NCBI RefSeq assembly: GCF_004342425.1
Contig: NZ_SLWQ01000001.1
Span: 62,001 to 126,000, forward strand
Source of the DNA: Dokdonella fugitiva
GTDB taxonomy: Bacteria; Pseudomonadota; Gammaproteobacteria; Xanthomonadales; Rhodanobacteraceae
DNA: 64,000 bases
Direction of reading: 5' to 3'
Numbering within the stretch: position 1 is the stretch's first letter; each line of letters begins with the position of its first letter. Below are positions 8,004 to 17,381 of the stretch, piece after piece. The position numbers were made by a program, and so were the translations under genes. Below the pieces are notes generated by a model that worked only from the letters and a program-made list of their open reading frames with translations, was not told the origin of the DNA and ran no database searches.

Positions 8004-9509
8004 ATGGCACGCCTGCGCGACAACGTCCTGGCGAGCTACGCCGGGCATGCGTGGGTCGCGGTGATGGGGTTCGCCTTCGTGCCCGCGTACCTGCGCGAAC
8101 TGGGCGCGGAGCGGTTCGGCATGATCGCCTTCATGCTCAGCCTGCAATCGATTTCCATGCTGCTGGATTTCGGCATCGGCGTGTTCCTCGGTAGGGAGCT
8201 CGCGCAGCGGGCACACGATCCGGCCCGGCGCGGCGGCATCCCGCGCCTGATCCGCAGCTTCGAATGGCTGGTATGGCCGACCGCCGCACTGATCGCGGTG
8301 CTGATCTTCGCGGGCAGCGGCCTTCTTTCCACCCGTTGGCTCAAACCGCACCAGCTCGCGGCGGCAGAAGCCGGCCACGCGGTCGAGCTGATTGGCGTCG
8401 CCATTGCGTTGTTGTGGCCGACGAGCTTCTACACCGCGGCGATGGCCGGCATGGAACGCCAGCTCCGCCTCAATGTCCTCGCGATCGTGTTCGCAACGCT
8501 GCGCTTCGGCGGTGCGCAACTCGTGCTCGTATGTACCGGAAGCGGCCTGCAAGGCTTCCTGCTCTGGTACGCGTTGGTAGCGGCGGCGCAAAGCGTCACC
8601 ACGGCGCGAGCGTTGTGGAAATCGCTGCCGGAAAGCGACCGACCGGTGCAGTTCGATCCGCGCGAGGTGGCTGGTGCGCGCCATTTCGCGCTCGGCGTGT
8701 TCGCGACGACCGCGTTCGGACTGCTGCTCGGCCAACTCGACAAGCTCACGCTTTCGACGCTGCGCCCACTGGAAGAATTCGGTTGCTACGCGGTGGCGGC
8801 GACGGTCAGCGGCGGCATCGGCCGACTGGTCCAGCCGATGTTCAATGCCGTCTATCCACGCCTAAGCCGACTCGCAAGCAATGGTCGGCGGCAGGAGCTG
8901 TCGCAGCTGTATCACCTCGCGAGCCAGATCGTCGCGGTCGCGCTCGCGGCGATGGCTGGCGTGATCTGCGCGTACCCGGGCTCCGTGCTGCTGCTTTGGA
9001 CCGGCAATGCCGAAGTTGCCTCGCGCACGGCGGTACCGCTCGCCCTGCTGTTCGCCGGCACTGCGATCAACGGCATCATGAACCTGCCCTACGCGCTCCA
9101 GCTCGCGCACGGGTGGACGCGGCTCGCCACGTCGATCAACCTCGCTTCGATCATCTTCGCAATCCCGCTTTATGCGGTCGCGATCGGGCGTTTCGGCATG
9201 ACCGGCGCGGCAGCCGTCTGGTTCGCCGTCAACGCCTTCGCCTTCATGGTCGGCCTGCCCCTGATGCATCGACGCCTGCTGCGTGGCGAACTGTCCAACT
9301 GGGGCTTGCGTGCCGTCGCACCGCCGGTACTGGCGGCTGCTACCGTGTGCCTGTCGGCCAGGCTCTTGCAGCCGAGCGTCGAACGGACCCCGGGCGGCCT
9401 CGCGTGGCTCGTGCTCGTCACCGGGGCAGCGCTCGCGGCGGCTGCGCTCGCCTCGCGCGGAGCCCGGCGGGCGGTCCTCGATTACTGGGGACCCATGCGT
9501 TCGCCCTGA
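8004..9509 (+). CDS. lipopolysaccharide/polysaccharide flippase (Wzx-type, MOP superfamily)
   Basis: 501-residue polytopic inner-membrane protein with about a dozen hydrophobic segments spread over the whole length, beginning NVLASYAGHAWVAVMGFAF and ending in two helices near 440-490. The early segment FVPAYLRELGAERFGMIAF is typical of oligosaccharide flippases (Polysacc_synt family). It would move the undecaprenyl-linked repeat unit across the membrane and closes the plus-strand operon. Its last 28 bases overlap the 3' end of the convergent glycosyltransferase gene. No polymerase (Wzy) gene is recognisable in the window. Confidence 0.85.
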   Translation: MARLRDNVLASYAGHAWVAVMGFAFVPAYLRELGAERFGMIAFMLSLQSISMLLDFGIGVFLGRELAQRAHDPARRGGIPRLIRSFEWLVWPTAALIAVLIFAGSGLLSTRWLKPHQLAAAEAGHAVELIGVAIALLWPTSFYTAAMAGMERQLRLNVLAIVFATLRFGGAQLVLVCTGSGLQGFLLWYALVAAAQSVTTARALWKSLPESDRPVQFDPREVAGARHFALGVFATTAFGLLLGQLDKLTLSTLRPLEEFGCYAVAATVSGGIGRLVQPMFNAVYPRLSRLASNGRRQELSQLYHLASQIVAVALAAMAGVICAYPGSVLLLWTGNAEVASRTAVPLALLFAGTAINGIMNLPYALQLAHGWTRLATSINLASIIFAIPLYAVAIGRFGMTGAAAVWFAVNAFAFMVGLPLMHRRLLRGELSNWGLRAVAPPVLAAATVCLSARLLQPSVERTPGGLAWLVLVTGAALAAAALASRGARRAVLDYWGPMRSP

Positions 9510-10552
9510 GCCGCGGGCCTCGGCGCCCGCAACAGGTGCGCATGGCTGCGCTGCAGTCCGCTGCGCGAGCGGACCATCGTGCGTTCAATGCCGCGGTAGA
9601 TGGCGGCGAGCAGCCGCTGCGCCCCGGGCACGTGCCGGCACATGGCCGACAGTCCGCGCAGGAGGCGGGCGCGCATGCGTTCATCGTAGAAGTCGTGCAG
9701 TGTCTGTGCGGCATCGTGCACGAACCCATGCCGCCCCGCGGCGAGCGCATTCGCGCCGCGCCGGAACAACATGCGCCGCGCGTCCGCGTGCAAGGCCGAC
9801 AACAACCGCGCGCGCGCATCCGGTTCGATCGGCAAGCGTTCCATGTTGCGCAGCAGCTGCTGCCAGCCGGGCCAGAACGACGACAATGGTTCAGTCGCAC
9901 TGAACGACGACGCGTTGAGCGTGAACACCGCCGAGGGGTGCTTGCGCAGGATGAAGGGCTGGGTCGCCGCCTTGAGCGTGAAATCGAAATCCGACGGGCC
10001 GAGCATCCGCCACTCCGGAAATCCTATGCGATCGAGGATCTGCGTGCGGAACAGGATGCCCGTCCACGTGGGCGCACGTCCGTGCGTCGACGCGAGCACG
10101 CCCTCGGGCGGCATGATCACGCCTTCTCGTGGCCAGCGCAGCAGCCGCGCATCCCAGATCGTGCCGCCCTCGTCGACATTCAATGTCAGGCCGGCCCAGA
10201 ACATGGCCTGCGGATGCGCATCGAGTTCAGCGAGCGCATGGCGATAGAAGCCGGGCAGCAGGTAATCATCGTCGGAAAGGATCGAGAAGAACGGCGTCAC
10301 CACGCTGCGCACTGCGCATTCGAAATTGGCCGCCGGGCCCATGTTCCGGGGCTGGCACACGTACTCCACGCGCGGGTCGCGCGCGGCGATCTCCTCGACC
10401 ATCCCGCGCGTGCCGTCGCCCGAGGCATTGTCGAACACCCGCACGACCAGCGCCGCGCCTTCCTGCGCCAGCACGCTCTCGACGGCCCGTCGCAGCAACA
10501 GCGGGCGGCGATAGGTGGGAATGACCGCGGTGACCCGTGGCGGAATCGACAT
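9482..10552 (-). CDS. glycosyltransferase family 2
   Basis: 356 residues. The GT-A fold is evident from VTAVIPTYRRPLLLRRAVESV, VFDNASGDGTR and the metal-binding FFSILSDDDYLLPGF (DDD). The C-terminal 130 residues are Arg/Ala-rich and lack transmembrane helices. It is the last gene of the minus-strand six-gene operon, starting 2 bases after the wecB stop, and overlaps the flippase tail-to-tail by 28 bases. Donor and acceptor cannot be inferred. Confidence 0.87.
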   Translation of the reverse strand: MSIPPRVTAVIPTYRRPLLLRRAVESVLAQEGAALVVRVFDNASGDGTRGMVEEIAARDPRVEYVCQPRNMGPAANFECAVRSVVTPFFSILSDDDYLLPGFYRHALAELDAHPQAMFWAGLTLNVDEGGTIWDARLLRWPREGVIMPPEGVLASTHGRAPTWTGILFRTQILDRIGFPEWRMLGPSDFDFTLKAATQPFILRKHPSAVFTLNASSFSATEPLSSFWPGWQQLLRNMERLPIEPDARARLLSALHADARRMLFRRGANALAAGRHGFVHDAAQTLHDFYDERMRARLLRGLSAMCRHVPGAQRLLAAIYRGIERTMVRSRSGLQRSHAHLLRAPRPAAQGERMGPQ

Positions 10553-10554
10553 GC

Positions 10555-11673
10555 TCAGTCCGGTGATGGCTGGAGCGCGCGCAGCGACTGGCGCAGGATC
10601 CGCTCGATGCGCCCTGCCGCGTGGCCGTCGCCGTACGGCGAGACGCCTCGCGCCATTGCGCGGTATTCCCGCGGATCGTCGAGCAGCCGGCCAGCTGCCT
10701 CGACGATCGCCTCGCGGCGCGTTCCGATGATGCGAGCGACGCCGGCCGCAACAGCCTCCGGTCGCTCGGTCTGCTCGCGCAGCACGAGCACGGGCTTACC
10801 GAGCGCGGGGGCCTCCTCCTGTATGCCGCCGCTGTCCGTGAGGACGAGCGTCGCCTCGCGCATCAGCGCGACGAAATCGAAGTAGTCCTGCGGCGGCAGC
10901 AACGTGATCCGCGCATGCCCCGCGAGGAGTTCGCGCGCGCACGCACCCACCTCGGGATTGGGATGCACCGGATACAGCACCGTCACGTCGGCATGACGCT
11001 CGACGAGATCGCGCACGGCGCCGAAGATGTCGCGCATCGGTGGACCGAAGCTTTCGCGCCGATGCGCGGTCAGCAAGAGCAGGCGTCCATCGGGCATCGC
11101 GGGCGGTGCGAGTCGCCGGACGGTGTCCAGCAACGTGTCGATGCCCGTGTTGCCCGTCACGTGGATACGATCCTCGCGTATCCCTTCCGCACGCAGGTTG
11201 TCCGCGGCACCCGCGGTCGGCGCGAAGTGCCAATGCGCGATCCGCGCGACCATCTGCCTGTAGCCTTCTTCCGGGAAGGGCCGCGACAAGTCGCCCGTGC
11301 GCAGACCCGCCTCGACGTGGCCGAACGGGATGCGCCGGTGGAACGCCACCAGCGCAGCGACCAGCACGGTGGTCGTATCCCCCTGCGCGAGCACCGCGTC
11401 CACGGCCTCCCCGGCGAGAACGGCATCGAGCGAGGGCATCATGCGGGCGACGAGATCGGCCGGGGCCTGCCCCTCGGTCATGAGGTCGAGATCGTGGTCG
11501 ACCGTGATCGCGAAGCGATCGAGCATCTGGTCGAGCAGGCCGCGGTGTTGAGCCGTCGCCACGACCATGCAACGCGCCCAGCCGGCTGCGCGCAACGCCG
11601 CGATCACAGGCGCCATCTTGATCGCTTCCGGCCGGGTACCGATGACGCACGCGATGGTCGGACGCCCGCTCAT
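10555..11673 (-). CDS. wecB: UDP-N-acetylglucosamine 2-epimerase, non-hydrolysing
   Basis: Interconverts UDP-GlcNAc and UDP-ManNAc. 372 residues with the family start TIACVIGTRPEAIKMAPVI, TGNTGIDTL in the middle and DSGGIQEEAPALGKPVLVLR near the end, which forms the nucleotide and active site. The ATG at 11673 overlaps the upstream stop as ATGA; longer in-frame sequence upstream belongs to the neighbouring gene's region. It supplies ManNAc-type units to the glycosyltransferases of this operon. No ManNAc dehydrogenase (wecC) is in the window, so either ManNAc itself is used or wecC is elsewhere. Confidence 0.92.
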   Translation of the reverse strand: MSGRPTIACVIGTRPEAIKMAPVIAALRAAGWARCMVVATAQHRGLLDQMLDRFAITVDHDLDLMTEGQAPADLVARMMPSLDAVLAGEAVDAVLAQGDTTTVLVAALVAFHRRIPFGHVEAGLRTGDLSRPFPEEGYRQMVARIAHWHFAPTAGAADNLRAEGIREDRIHVTGNTGIDTLLDTVRRLAPPAMPDGRLLLLTAHRRESFGPPMRDIFGAVRDLVERHADVTVLYPVHPNPEVGACARELLAGHARITLLPPQDYFDFVALMREATLVLTDSGGIQEEAPALGKPVLVLREQTERPEAVAAGVARIIGTRREAIVEAAGRLLDDPREYRAMARGVSPYGDGHAAGRIERILRQSLRALQPSPD

Positions 11674-12761
11674 GATGCCGCCAGCCGCAACTGCCTGGCC
11701 AGGGCTGCACTGATGTCGGCCCAAGCCATCCCCTCGGGCAGGTCGACGAGCCTGCGTTCGGCGAGCTGGGCGCGAATGGCCCGCTCGAGATCCGCGGGGT
11801 CGCCGGGCTCGGCGAGCAGGTCGCCCAGGCACGCCGCCTGCTCCGGGAAATTCGCCATGAGATTGGGCGTGCGCGTCGCGACGATCGGGCGCCCGCAGGC
11901 GATCGCTTCGGCGATCTTGTTGGACGCGCCGGCGTCCATGAAAACGGAACGCCGGTACGGCACGGCCAGAAGGTTGCAGCTGGCCAGCATCTCCGGCATC
12001 CGTGCGAAAGGTACATTGCCGATGAACCGAATCCCCGCTCCGCCCAGATCCAATCCTGCCGGCGGCTTGCCGCCGAGCAGAAGTTCAATGTGGCTTCCCG
12101 CGTCACGCAAGCGGCGCACCGCGATGATCAGGTCCTCGACGCCGCGGTCAGGCTCCATGCCACCGAAATAGCCGACGAGGAGCGCGTCCTCGGGCAAGTC
12201 GACGGCGCGCCGGCAGTCGCGCATGTCCAGCGGGCGGAAGCGGGCCGTGTCGACGCCATTCGGTACCAGCAAGTCCGATTGCGGGTCGCCGAGGTCGCGC
12301 ATCAGCGCGCGGCTCGCGAACAGCCGCGCGTCCGATCGCTCGCGCAGGAAGCGGAACGGGTCGAATCGGCCGATGCGCCGATATCCGGCGAACTCGTCGT
12401 ACTTGTCGTACACGTCGAAGACGAACGTCGCGCCCACGTGCTGCGCAAGCCGGTACGCCAGCAGCCCGATGTAGCAGTCACCGCTGGCGATGATGGTGCG
12501 TGGCCCACTCTCGCGCGATTTCGGCCTCAGTTCGCTCGCGGCCCGACGCAGTGTGGCGAGCGAAAATACCGGGGTGGATTGCACGTCCAGCGCGCCATCG
12601 GCGAGCCGCACGCGCTCGTGTCCGTGGTAGTCGACGAGCCACAGGCAGGACCGGATGCCAGCGTTCGCCCAATGCCAAGGCAGTTGATAGATGCGACCAT
12701 AGCGCTCGACCAGGGCGTCGCGGTTGGTGTAGTGGCGCTTGCCCATGAACAGCACGCTCAC
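11670..12761 (-). CDS. glycosyltransferase family 1/4 (GT-B)
   Basis: 363 residues. The C-terminal GT-B half is clear: LLVPNGVDTARF, LLVGYFGGMEPDRGVEDLI, LELLLGG-like core, and the nucleotide-sugar site GASNKIAEAIACGRPIVATRTP with the conserved acidic residue. The N-terminal half (VSVLFMGKRHYTN start) binds the acceptor. GTG at 12761 was chosen because it overlaps the preceding methyltransferase stop (GTGA) and begins at a beta-strand expected of the fold. It overlaps wecB by ATGA at its 3' end. Confidence 0.87.
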   Translation of the reverse strand: MSVLFMGKRHYTNRDALVERYGRIYQLPWHWANAGIRSCLWLVDYHGHERVRLADGALDVQSTPVFSLATLRRAASELRPKSRESGPRTIIASGDCYIGLLAYRLAQHVGATFVFDVYDKYDEFAGYRRIGRFDPFRFLRERSDARLFASRALMRDLGDPQSDLLVPNGVDTARFRPLDMRDCRRAVDLPEDALLVGYFGGMEPDRGVEDLIIAVRRLRDAGSHIELLLGGKPPAGLDLGGAGIRFIGNVPFARMPEMLASCNLLAVPYRRSVFMDAGASNKIAEAIACGRPIVATRTPNLMANFPEQAACLGDLLAEPGDPADLERAIRAQLAERRLVDLPEGMAWADISAALARQLRLAAS

Positions 12762-13540
12762 GACTTGTCCCCGCGTCGCAACGTGTAGACGAACGTCGGC
12801 ATCATGCGCAGCGACAGGCGCAACAGCGGGTCGGGCATCCATCGGACGACCTTCGCGGCCAGCGAATGCGTACCTTCCAGTTCGAGCGTCATGCGCAACG
12901 CTTCGAGGCAGCGATTGCGCCACTCGAATCCGGCGTCGGAAAGCATGCGCTCCAGTCCGCGCATCTGCAGCGGCTCGCAGTCGTACGTCGAGCCCTTGCG
13001 CCGCACGCGCAGGTACGGCGAACGCCAGGAGCGTGGCAGCCAGCTCAGGAACGCAAGCTGGTAATGCGGCTCCACCAGCATCCAGCGCCCGGGGACCGCG
13101 AGATACCCGACGCCTCCGGGGCGCAGCACGCGTCTCAATTCGGCCAGGTGCGTGCGTTGCGCGCGCTCGTCGCCGACGTGCTCGATGACGTGGTTGCTGA
13201 GCACGACGTCGAATTGCCCGTCCGAGAACGGCAGTCTCGTGTCGCTCACTTGCCGGAAGCGATAGCCATCCGTTACCTGGCGACTGTCGTGGACGTCGAC
13301 GGCATCGACTTCGCAACGGAGGTGCGGATGGGTTCCGAAGTAGTGCGCGAGCCCGCCCGCGCCGGTGCCCACCTCAAGCAGGTGGATCGGCGCTCCAGCG
13401 GGTTCGAGCCCGAGCAGACATTCGATCTTCAATGCCTTGCGGCGGCGCGACGTCAGGTCGAGCACGGCGTGTGGCAGGCGCGCTGCCGTTCCGGCCGGAT
13501 CGACGACGCCGCTGCAACCGTCCGGCTTGTCCTCAATCAT
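12758..13540 (-). CDS. class I SAM-dependent methyltransferase
   Basis: 260 residues. HLLEVGTGAGGLAHYF is the SAM glycine motif; LPFSDGQFDVVLSNHVIEHVGD is the type-11 methyltransferase motif; RRVLRPGGVGYLAVPGRWM follows. The C-terminal region has an amphipathic/hydrophobic stretch (LLRLSLRMMPTFVYTL). The ATG at 13540 gives an 8-base overlap with the upstream glycosyltransferase. Probably modifies a sugar or lipid intermediate in this operon; the exact acceptor is unknown. Confidence 0.82.
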   Translation of the reverse strand: MIEDKPDGCSGVVDPAGTAARLPHAVLDLTSRRRKALKIECLLGLEPAGAPIHLLEVGTGAGGLAHYFGTHPHLRCEVDAVDVHDSRQVTDGYRFRQVSDTRLPFSDGQFDVVLSNHVIEHVGDERAQRTHLAELRRVLRPGGVGYLAVPGRWMLVEPHYQLAFLSWLPRSWRSPYLRVRRKGSTYDCEPLQMRGLERMLSDAGFEWRNRCLEALRMTLELEGTHSLAAKVVRWMPDPLLRLSLRMMPTFVYTLRRGDKS

Positions 13541-14684
13541 GCGGTCCTCCGAGCGCACGATGCACCTTTTCCGAGAAGACCGGCCAGGCGAAGCCGGCTG
13601 CAAACGACCGGCATGACGCGCGCATCGCTTCGCGACGGTCGAGTATCTCGACCACGGCGTCCGCCATGCCCGCTTCGTCGCCCGGGGGGACCAGTCGCCC
13701 GGACCGCCCGTCTGCCACCGATTCGACCACGCCACCCGTCGCATAGGCCACGGTCGGCAGGCCATGCGCAGCGGCCTCGATCGCCACCATGCCGAAGCCC
13801 TCCGGATCTCCGGGGATCTCCCGAACGGGAAAGACGTGGACATCCGCGGCTTCATAGACCAGCGCGAGCTCGGCGCGGTCGACCACCACGCCGTGGAACC
13901 GGACATGACCGCCGATTCCACGCGCGTTGGCGGCGCGACGGATGCTGTCCGCGCTTTGCGCCCGTGCGTGCAAGGCCTGCGCCGGCGCGTCACCGACGAC
14001 GAGGAAGACGACATCGGGGATCTTCGCGACGATCGCAGGCAGCACGCCCTCGACGAATTCGCGCAGCCCCTTGCGCGTGCTCAACCGGCCCACCGACAGC
14101 AGCAACGGGCCACGCCCGAGACCGTGGCGGTCACGAAAGCCTGCGACCGACGCGGGGTGGGACGCATGTGCAGGCAGATCGACGCCCGGGTGGACGACCT
14201 CGATCCGCGCTGGGTCCACGCCGATCGCAGTCGCGAGGCGTGCTGTCGCACGACTGTTCGCGATGACACCATCCATGCGCCGCAGGAACGGCAGCCACAA
14301 GGCACGGTAGAGGGGATGCCGAACCGCCATGTCGAGGCCGTGCGCATACACCATCGCCCGCGCGCCGCAGGCGCGCGCCGCGAGCCAGGCAAGTGGCCCG
14401 GTCAGTCCGCTGCCGGCGAGAACGATGTCGGCGCGCCACGCGCATGCGCGTCGCCAAGCGATCCACGCGGCCCTCAGCAGGAACCACGGCAGCGGCACCA
14501 GCGCAACCTCCTCGACATCGACACCCGGTGGTGCCAGCGCGGCGGCGCCGGCGGGCCCCACGACACGCACCTGCATGCGTCCGGACAGGCCCTCGGCCAT
14601 GTGCCAGTTCAGCCGCTCCATCCCGCCCATGAGCGGTGGCAGGTTGCGCGTGACGATCAGCACGCGCCGCCGGTCGTCAGGCAT
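13533..14684 (-). CDS. glycosyltransferase family 4 (GT-B)
   Basis: 383 residues. N-terminal glycine loop RNLPPLMGGMERLNWHMAEG; C-terminal half has LLLSVGRLSTRKGLREF, HVRFHGVV and the nucleotide-binding PGDPEGFGMVAIEAAAHGLP (EX7E motif). These are classic GT4 features. A hydrophobic patch (residues about 65-80) may give peripheral membrane contact. It starts 8 bases inside the end of the upstream polyprenyl-type glycosyltransferase. Confidence 0.9.
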   Translation of the reverse strand: MPDDRRRVLIVTRNLPPLMGGMERLNWHMAEGLSGRMQVRVVGPAGAAALAPPGVDVEEVALVPLPWFLLRAAWIAWRRACAWRADIVLAGSGLTGPLAWLAARACGARAMVYAHGLDMAVRHPLYRALWLPFLRRMDGVIANSRATARLATAIGVDPARIEVVHPGVDLPAHASHPASVAGFRDRHGLGRGPLLLSVGRLSTRKGLREFVEGVLPAIVAKIPDVVFLVVGDAPAQALHARAQSADSIRRAANARGIGGHVRFHGVVVDRAELALVYEAADVHVFPVREIPGDPEGFGMVAIEAAAHGLPTVAYATGGVVESVADGRSGRLVPPGDEAGMADAVVEILDRREAMRASCRSFAAGFAWPVFSEKVHRALGGPHD

Positions 14685-15525
14685 CGCGGCGGTACGTCAA
14701 GGCGGTGATCTGCTCGGAGATCAATCCGATCAGAAACACGATCACGGCGGCGCTGAACAACAACATGCTCATGTTCGTGAAACGATGCTCGCGGTCGAAG
14801 GTATAGGCGTAGTAGCCGGCGCCGAGCACGAAGAACGAAAGACTGACGGGCATGAAGAGCTTGAGCGGCGAGTACAGGGTCGCGATCTTGAAGATGATCA
14901 GCAGGAAGCGCACGCCGTCGCGCAGCGGCCGGATATGGCTCCTGCCGACTCGGCGCGCCACCGGAATCGGCTCGTAGGCGACCGCGTAGGCGCTGCGGAA
15001 GAACGCCATCGTGCACGTCGTCGGGTACGAGAAACCGTTCGGCAGCAGGTGCAGGAACTCTCGGAACTTGTCCGCGCGCACGGCGCGGAAGCCCGAGGTC
15101 AGGTCCTTCACGGCGAAGCCGGTCATGCGCGAGGCGAGCCAGTTGTAGATCGTGTTGGCGACGCCCCGGCCGACGCCCGCCTGGCCGGACCAGTCGCGCG
15201 CGCCGACCACCATGTCGAAACCTTCGTCGAGGCGGTCGAGCAGGCGCGGAATGAGGGTGGGGTCGTGCTGTCCGTCCGCGTCCATGAAGACGAGGATGTC
15301 GCCCCTGGCCTCGCGCGCGCCGCGCTTGATCGCCGCGCCGTTGCCCATCGAATACGCCTGCCGCACCGTGCGCACGCCGGCTTCGCTGCAGACCCGTGGC
15401 GTGTCGTCGGTCGAGCCGTCGTCGACGACGATGATGTCGGCGTCCGGCCAGCCCGCGCGCAGGCGGGGGAGCAGCAGGGCGAGGGCTGCCGCCTCGTTCT
15501 TCGCCGGCAGGATGATGCTGAGCAT
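14677..15525 (-). CDS. polyprenol-phosphate-type glycosyltransferase family 2, membrane anchored
   Basis: 282 residues. The GT2 domain shows SIILPAKNEAAALALLLP, IIVVDDGSTDDT and ILVFMDADGQHDP (DXD), followed by GARDWSGQAG and LTSGFRAVRADKF, like dolichol-phosphate mannose synthases. Two hydrophobic helices at about 218-275 anchor it to the membrane. It is the first gene of the minus-strand operon. The 126-bp gap to the divergent pilB must hold both promoters; on this strand a TATAGG hexamer at about 15573-15578 could be a -10 box, but no good -35 accompanies it. Confidence 0.88.
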   Translation of the reverse strand: MLSIILPAKNEAAALALLLPRLRAGWPDADIIVVDDGSTDDTPRVCSEAGVRTVRQAYSMGNGAAIKRGAREARGDILVFMDADGQHDPTLIPRLLDRLDEGFDMVVGARDWSGQAGVGRGVANTIYNWLASRMTGFAVKDLTSGFRAVRADKFREFLHLLPNGFSYPTTCTMAFFRSAYAVAYEPIPVARRVGRSHIRPLRDGVRFLLIIFKIATLYSPLKLFMPVSLSFFVLGAGYYAYTFDREHRFTNMSMLLFSAAVIVFLIGLISEQITALTYRRDA

Positions 15526-15651
15526 GGCCTCCCCGGCCGCAAGGCATGATTTTCTGTGAGCTGCCTCCCTATACTGCCGGCAGGGAGTTCTTTCGGCAAT
15601 GCATTTGGGGTAGATTCAGCTTTAGATAACGGGGACTTGCACGGCATTCCT

Positions 15652-17379
15652 ATGGCGACCCAGATGAATACGCCACCGTTGGCGGGCCTTTCAGGCATCG
15701 CGAGGCGGCTCGTCGCCGAAGGGGCGCTCGCCGAAAACGATGCGCGCAAGGCCGTCGACGACGCGGCCAAGGCGAAGATTCCGATCGGCGCCTGGCTGGT
15801 CGAGAACGGCCTCGTGCAGGGTCGCCAGGTCGCGATGGCCGCGTCGGCGGAGTTCGGCATGCCGCTGCTCGACGTCACGGCGCTCGATTACAGCCAGCTC
15901 CCGCTGAACATCGTCAAGGAAGAACTCGTCACCAAGCATAAGGCGCTGCCGCTGTTCAAGCGCGGCAACCGCCTTTTCGTCGGTGTCGCGGATCCGACCA
16001 ACCTGCGCGCGCTCGACGAAATCAAGTTCCAGTCCAACCACCTGATCGAGCCGATCCTCGTCGAGGACGGCGTGCTCGAGCGCGCGATCGAACAGGCGCA
16101 GTCCGCCGCCAGCCAGAACATCACCGACATCGGCGACGCCGAGGGCCTCGAGAACCTCGAACTCGGCGCGGTCGACGACGACGGCGACCAGACCGGCGTC
16201 GATGCGACCGGCGGCGAGGACGCCCCGGTCGTCAAGTTCGTCAACAAGGTGCTCGTCGACGCGATCAAGCGCGGCGCCTCGGACATCCATTTCGAGCCCT
16301 ACGAGACCGCCTACCGCGTGCGCTTCCGCATGGACGGCATGCTGCGCGCGGTCGCCTCGCCGCCGCCCAAGCTCAATCCGCGCATCGCCTCGCGCATCAA
16401 GGTCATGAGCGGCCTCGACATCGCGGAGAAGCGCGTGCCGCAGGACGGGCGCATCAAGCTCAACCTGTCCAAGACCAAGGCGGTCGACTTCCGCGTCAGC
16501 ACCTGCCCGACGCTGTTCGGCGAGAAGATCGTGCTGCGTATCCTCGACGGCTCCGCCGCGAAGATGGGCATCGAGAAGCTCGGCTACGAGGAAGACCAGC
16601 AGAAGCTGTTCCTCGAGGCGATCGAGAAGCCGTACGGCATGGTGCTCGTGACCGGCCCGACCGGTTCGGGCAAGACGGTGTCGCTCTATACAGCGCTCAA
16701 CATCCTCAACACCGAGGGCCGCAACATCTCGACGGTCGAGGATCCGGTCGAAATCCGCCTGCCGGGCGTGAACCAGGTGCAGCAGAACACCAAGCGCGGC
16801 ATGACATTCGCGGCCGCATTGCGCTCGTTCCTGCGCCAGGACCCTGACGTGATCATGGTCGGCGAAATCCGCGACCTCGAAACCGCCGAGATCGCGATCA
16901 AGGCCGCGCAGACCGGCCACATGGTACTGTCGACGCTGCACACGAACGACGCGGCGCAGACGATCGCGCGCCTCATGAACATGGGCATCGCGCCTTACAA
17001 CATCACGTCGTCGGTGTCGCTGGTGATCGCCCAGCGCCTCGCGCGACGCCTGCACGACTGCAAGAAGCCGCTCGCGCTGCCACCCGCGGCGCTGCTCGCC
17101 GAAGGCTTCACCCAGGCCGACATCGATTCGGGCATGCAGTTGTTCGATGCGGGGGGATGCTCGGGCTGCAACGAAGGCTACAAGGGTCGTACCGGCATCT
17201 ACCAGGTAATGCCGATGACCGAAGAGATCCAGAAGATCATCCTCGCCGGCGGCAGCGCGCTGCAGATCGCCGAGGAGGCCCGGCGCGTCGGCATCCGCGA
17301 CCTGCGCCAGTCGGCGCTGCTGAAAGCCAAGCAGGGCCTCGTCAGCCTCGCCGAAATCAACCGCGTCACCAAGGATTAA
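15652..17379 (+). CDS. pilB: type IV pilus assembly ATPase PilB
   Basis: Cytoplasmic hexameric ATPase that powers pilus extension. 575 residues: an N-terminal T2SSE_N/MshEN-type domain, a linker rich in Asp/Gly (about 160-190), then the ATPase core with Walker A GPTGSGKT (335-342), Asp box VEDPVEIRLPG, Walker B DVIMVGEIRD and His box. The C-terminal zinc site shows Cys pairs in HDCKKP and GGCSGCNEGY. The ATG at 15652 is preceded by poor Shine-Dalgarno sequence; Met at 15664 is an alternative. pilC follows directly, with no pilin gene between, unlike loci where pilA lies between or beside them. Confidence 0.96.
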   Translation: MATQMNTPPLAGLSGIARRLVAEGALAENDARKAVDDAAKAKIPIGAWLVENGLVQGRQVAMAASAEFGMPLLDVTALDYSQLPLNIVKEELVTKHKALPLFKRGNRLFVGVADPTNLRALDEIKFQSNHLIEPILVEDGVLERAIEQAQSAASQNITDIGDAEGLENLELGAVDDDGDQTGVDATGGEDAPVVKFVNKVLVDAIKRGASDIHFEPYETAYRVRFRMDGMLRAVASPPPKLNPRIASRIKVMSGLDIAEKRVPQDGRIKLNLSKTKAVDFRVSTCPTLFGEKIVLRILDGSAAKMGIEKLGYEEDQQKLFLEAIEKPYGMVLVTGPTGSGKTVSLYTALNILNTEGRNISTVEDPVEIRLPGVNQVQQNTKRGMTFAAALRSFLRQDPDVIMVGEIRDLETAEIAIKAAQTGHMVLSTLHTNDAAQTIARLMNMGIAPYNITSSVSLVIAQRLARRLHDCKKPLALPPAALLAEGFTQADIDSGMQLFDAGGCSGCNEGYKGRTGIYQVMPMTEEIQKIILAGGSALQIAEEARRVGIRDLRQSALLKAKQGLVSLAEINRVTKD

Positions 17380-17381
17380 CC

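Noticed and set aside
8264..10885. An 873-codon plus-strand frame across the flippase end, the GT2 gene and part of wecB
   Set aside because: It covers parts of three real genes on both strands; composition is Arg/Ala/Pro-rich as expected for antisense or out-of-frame reading.
15526..15651. Sigma-54 promoter in front of pilB
   Set aside because: A GG-N10-GC pair exists near 15607-15620 but the flanking TGGCAC and TTGC consensus is absent.
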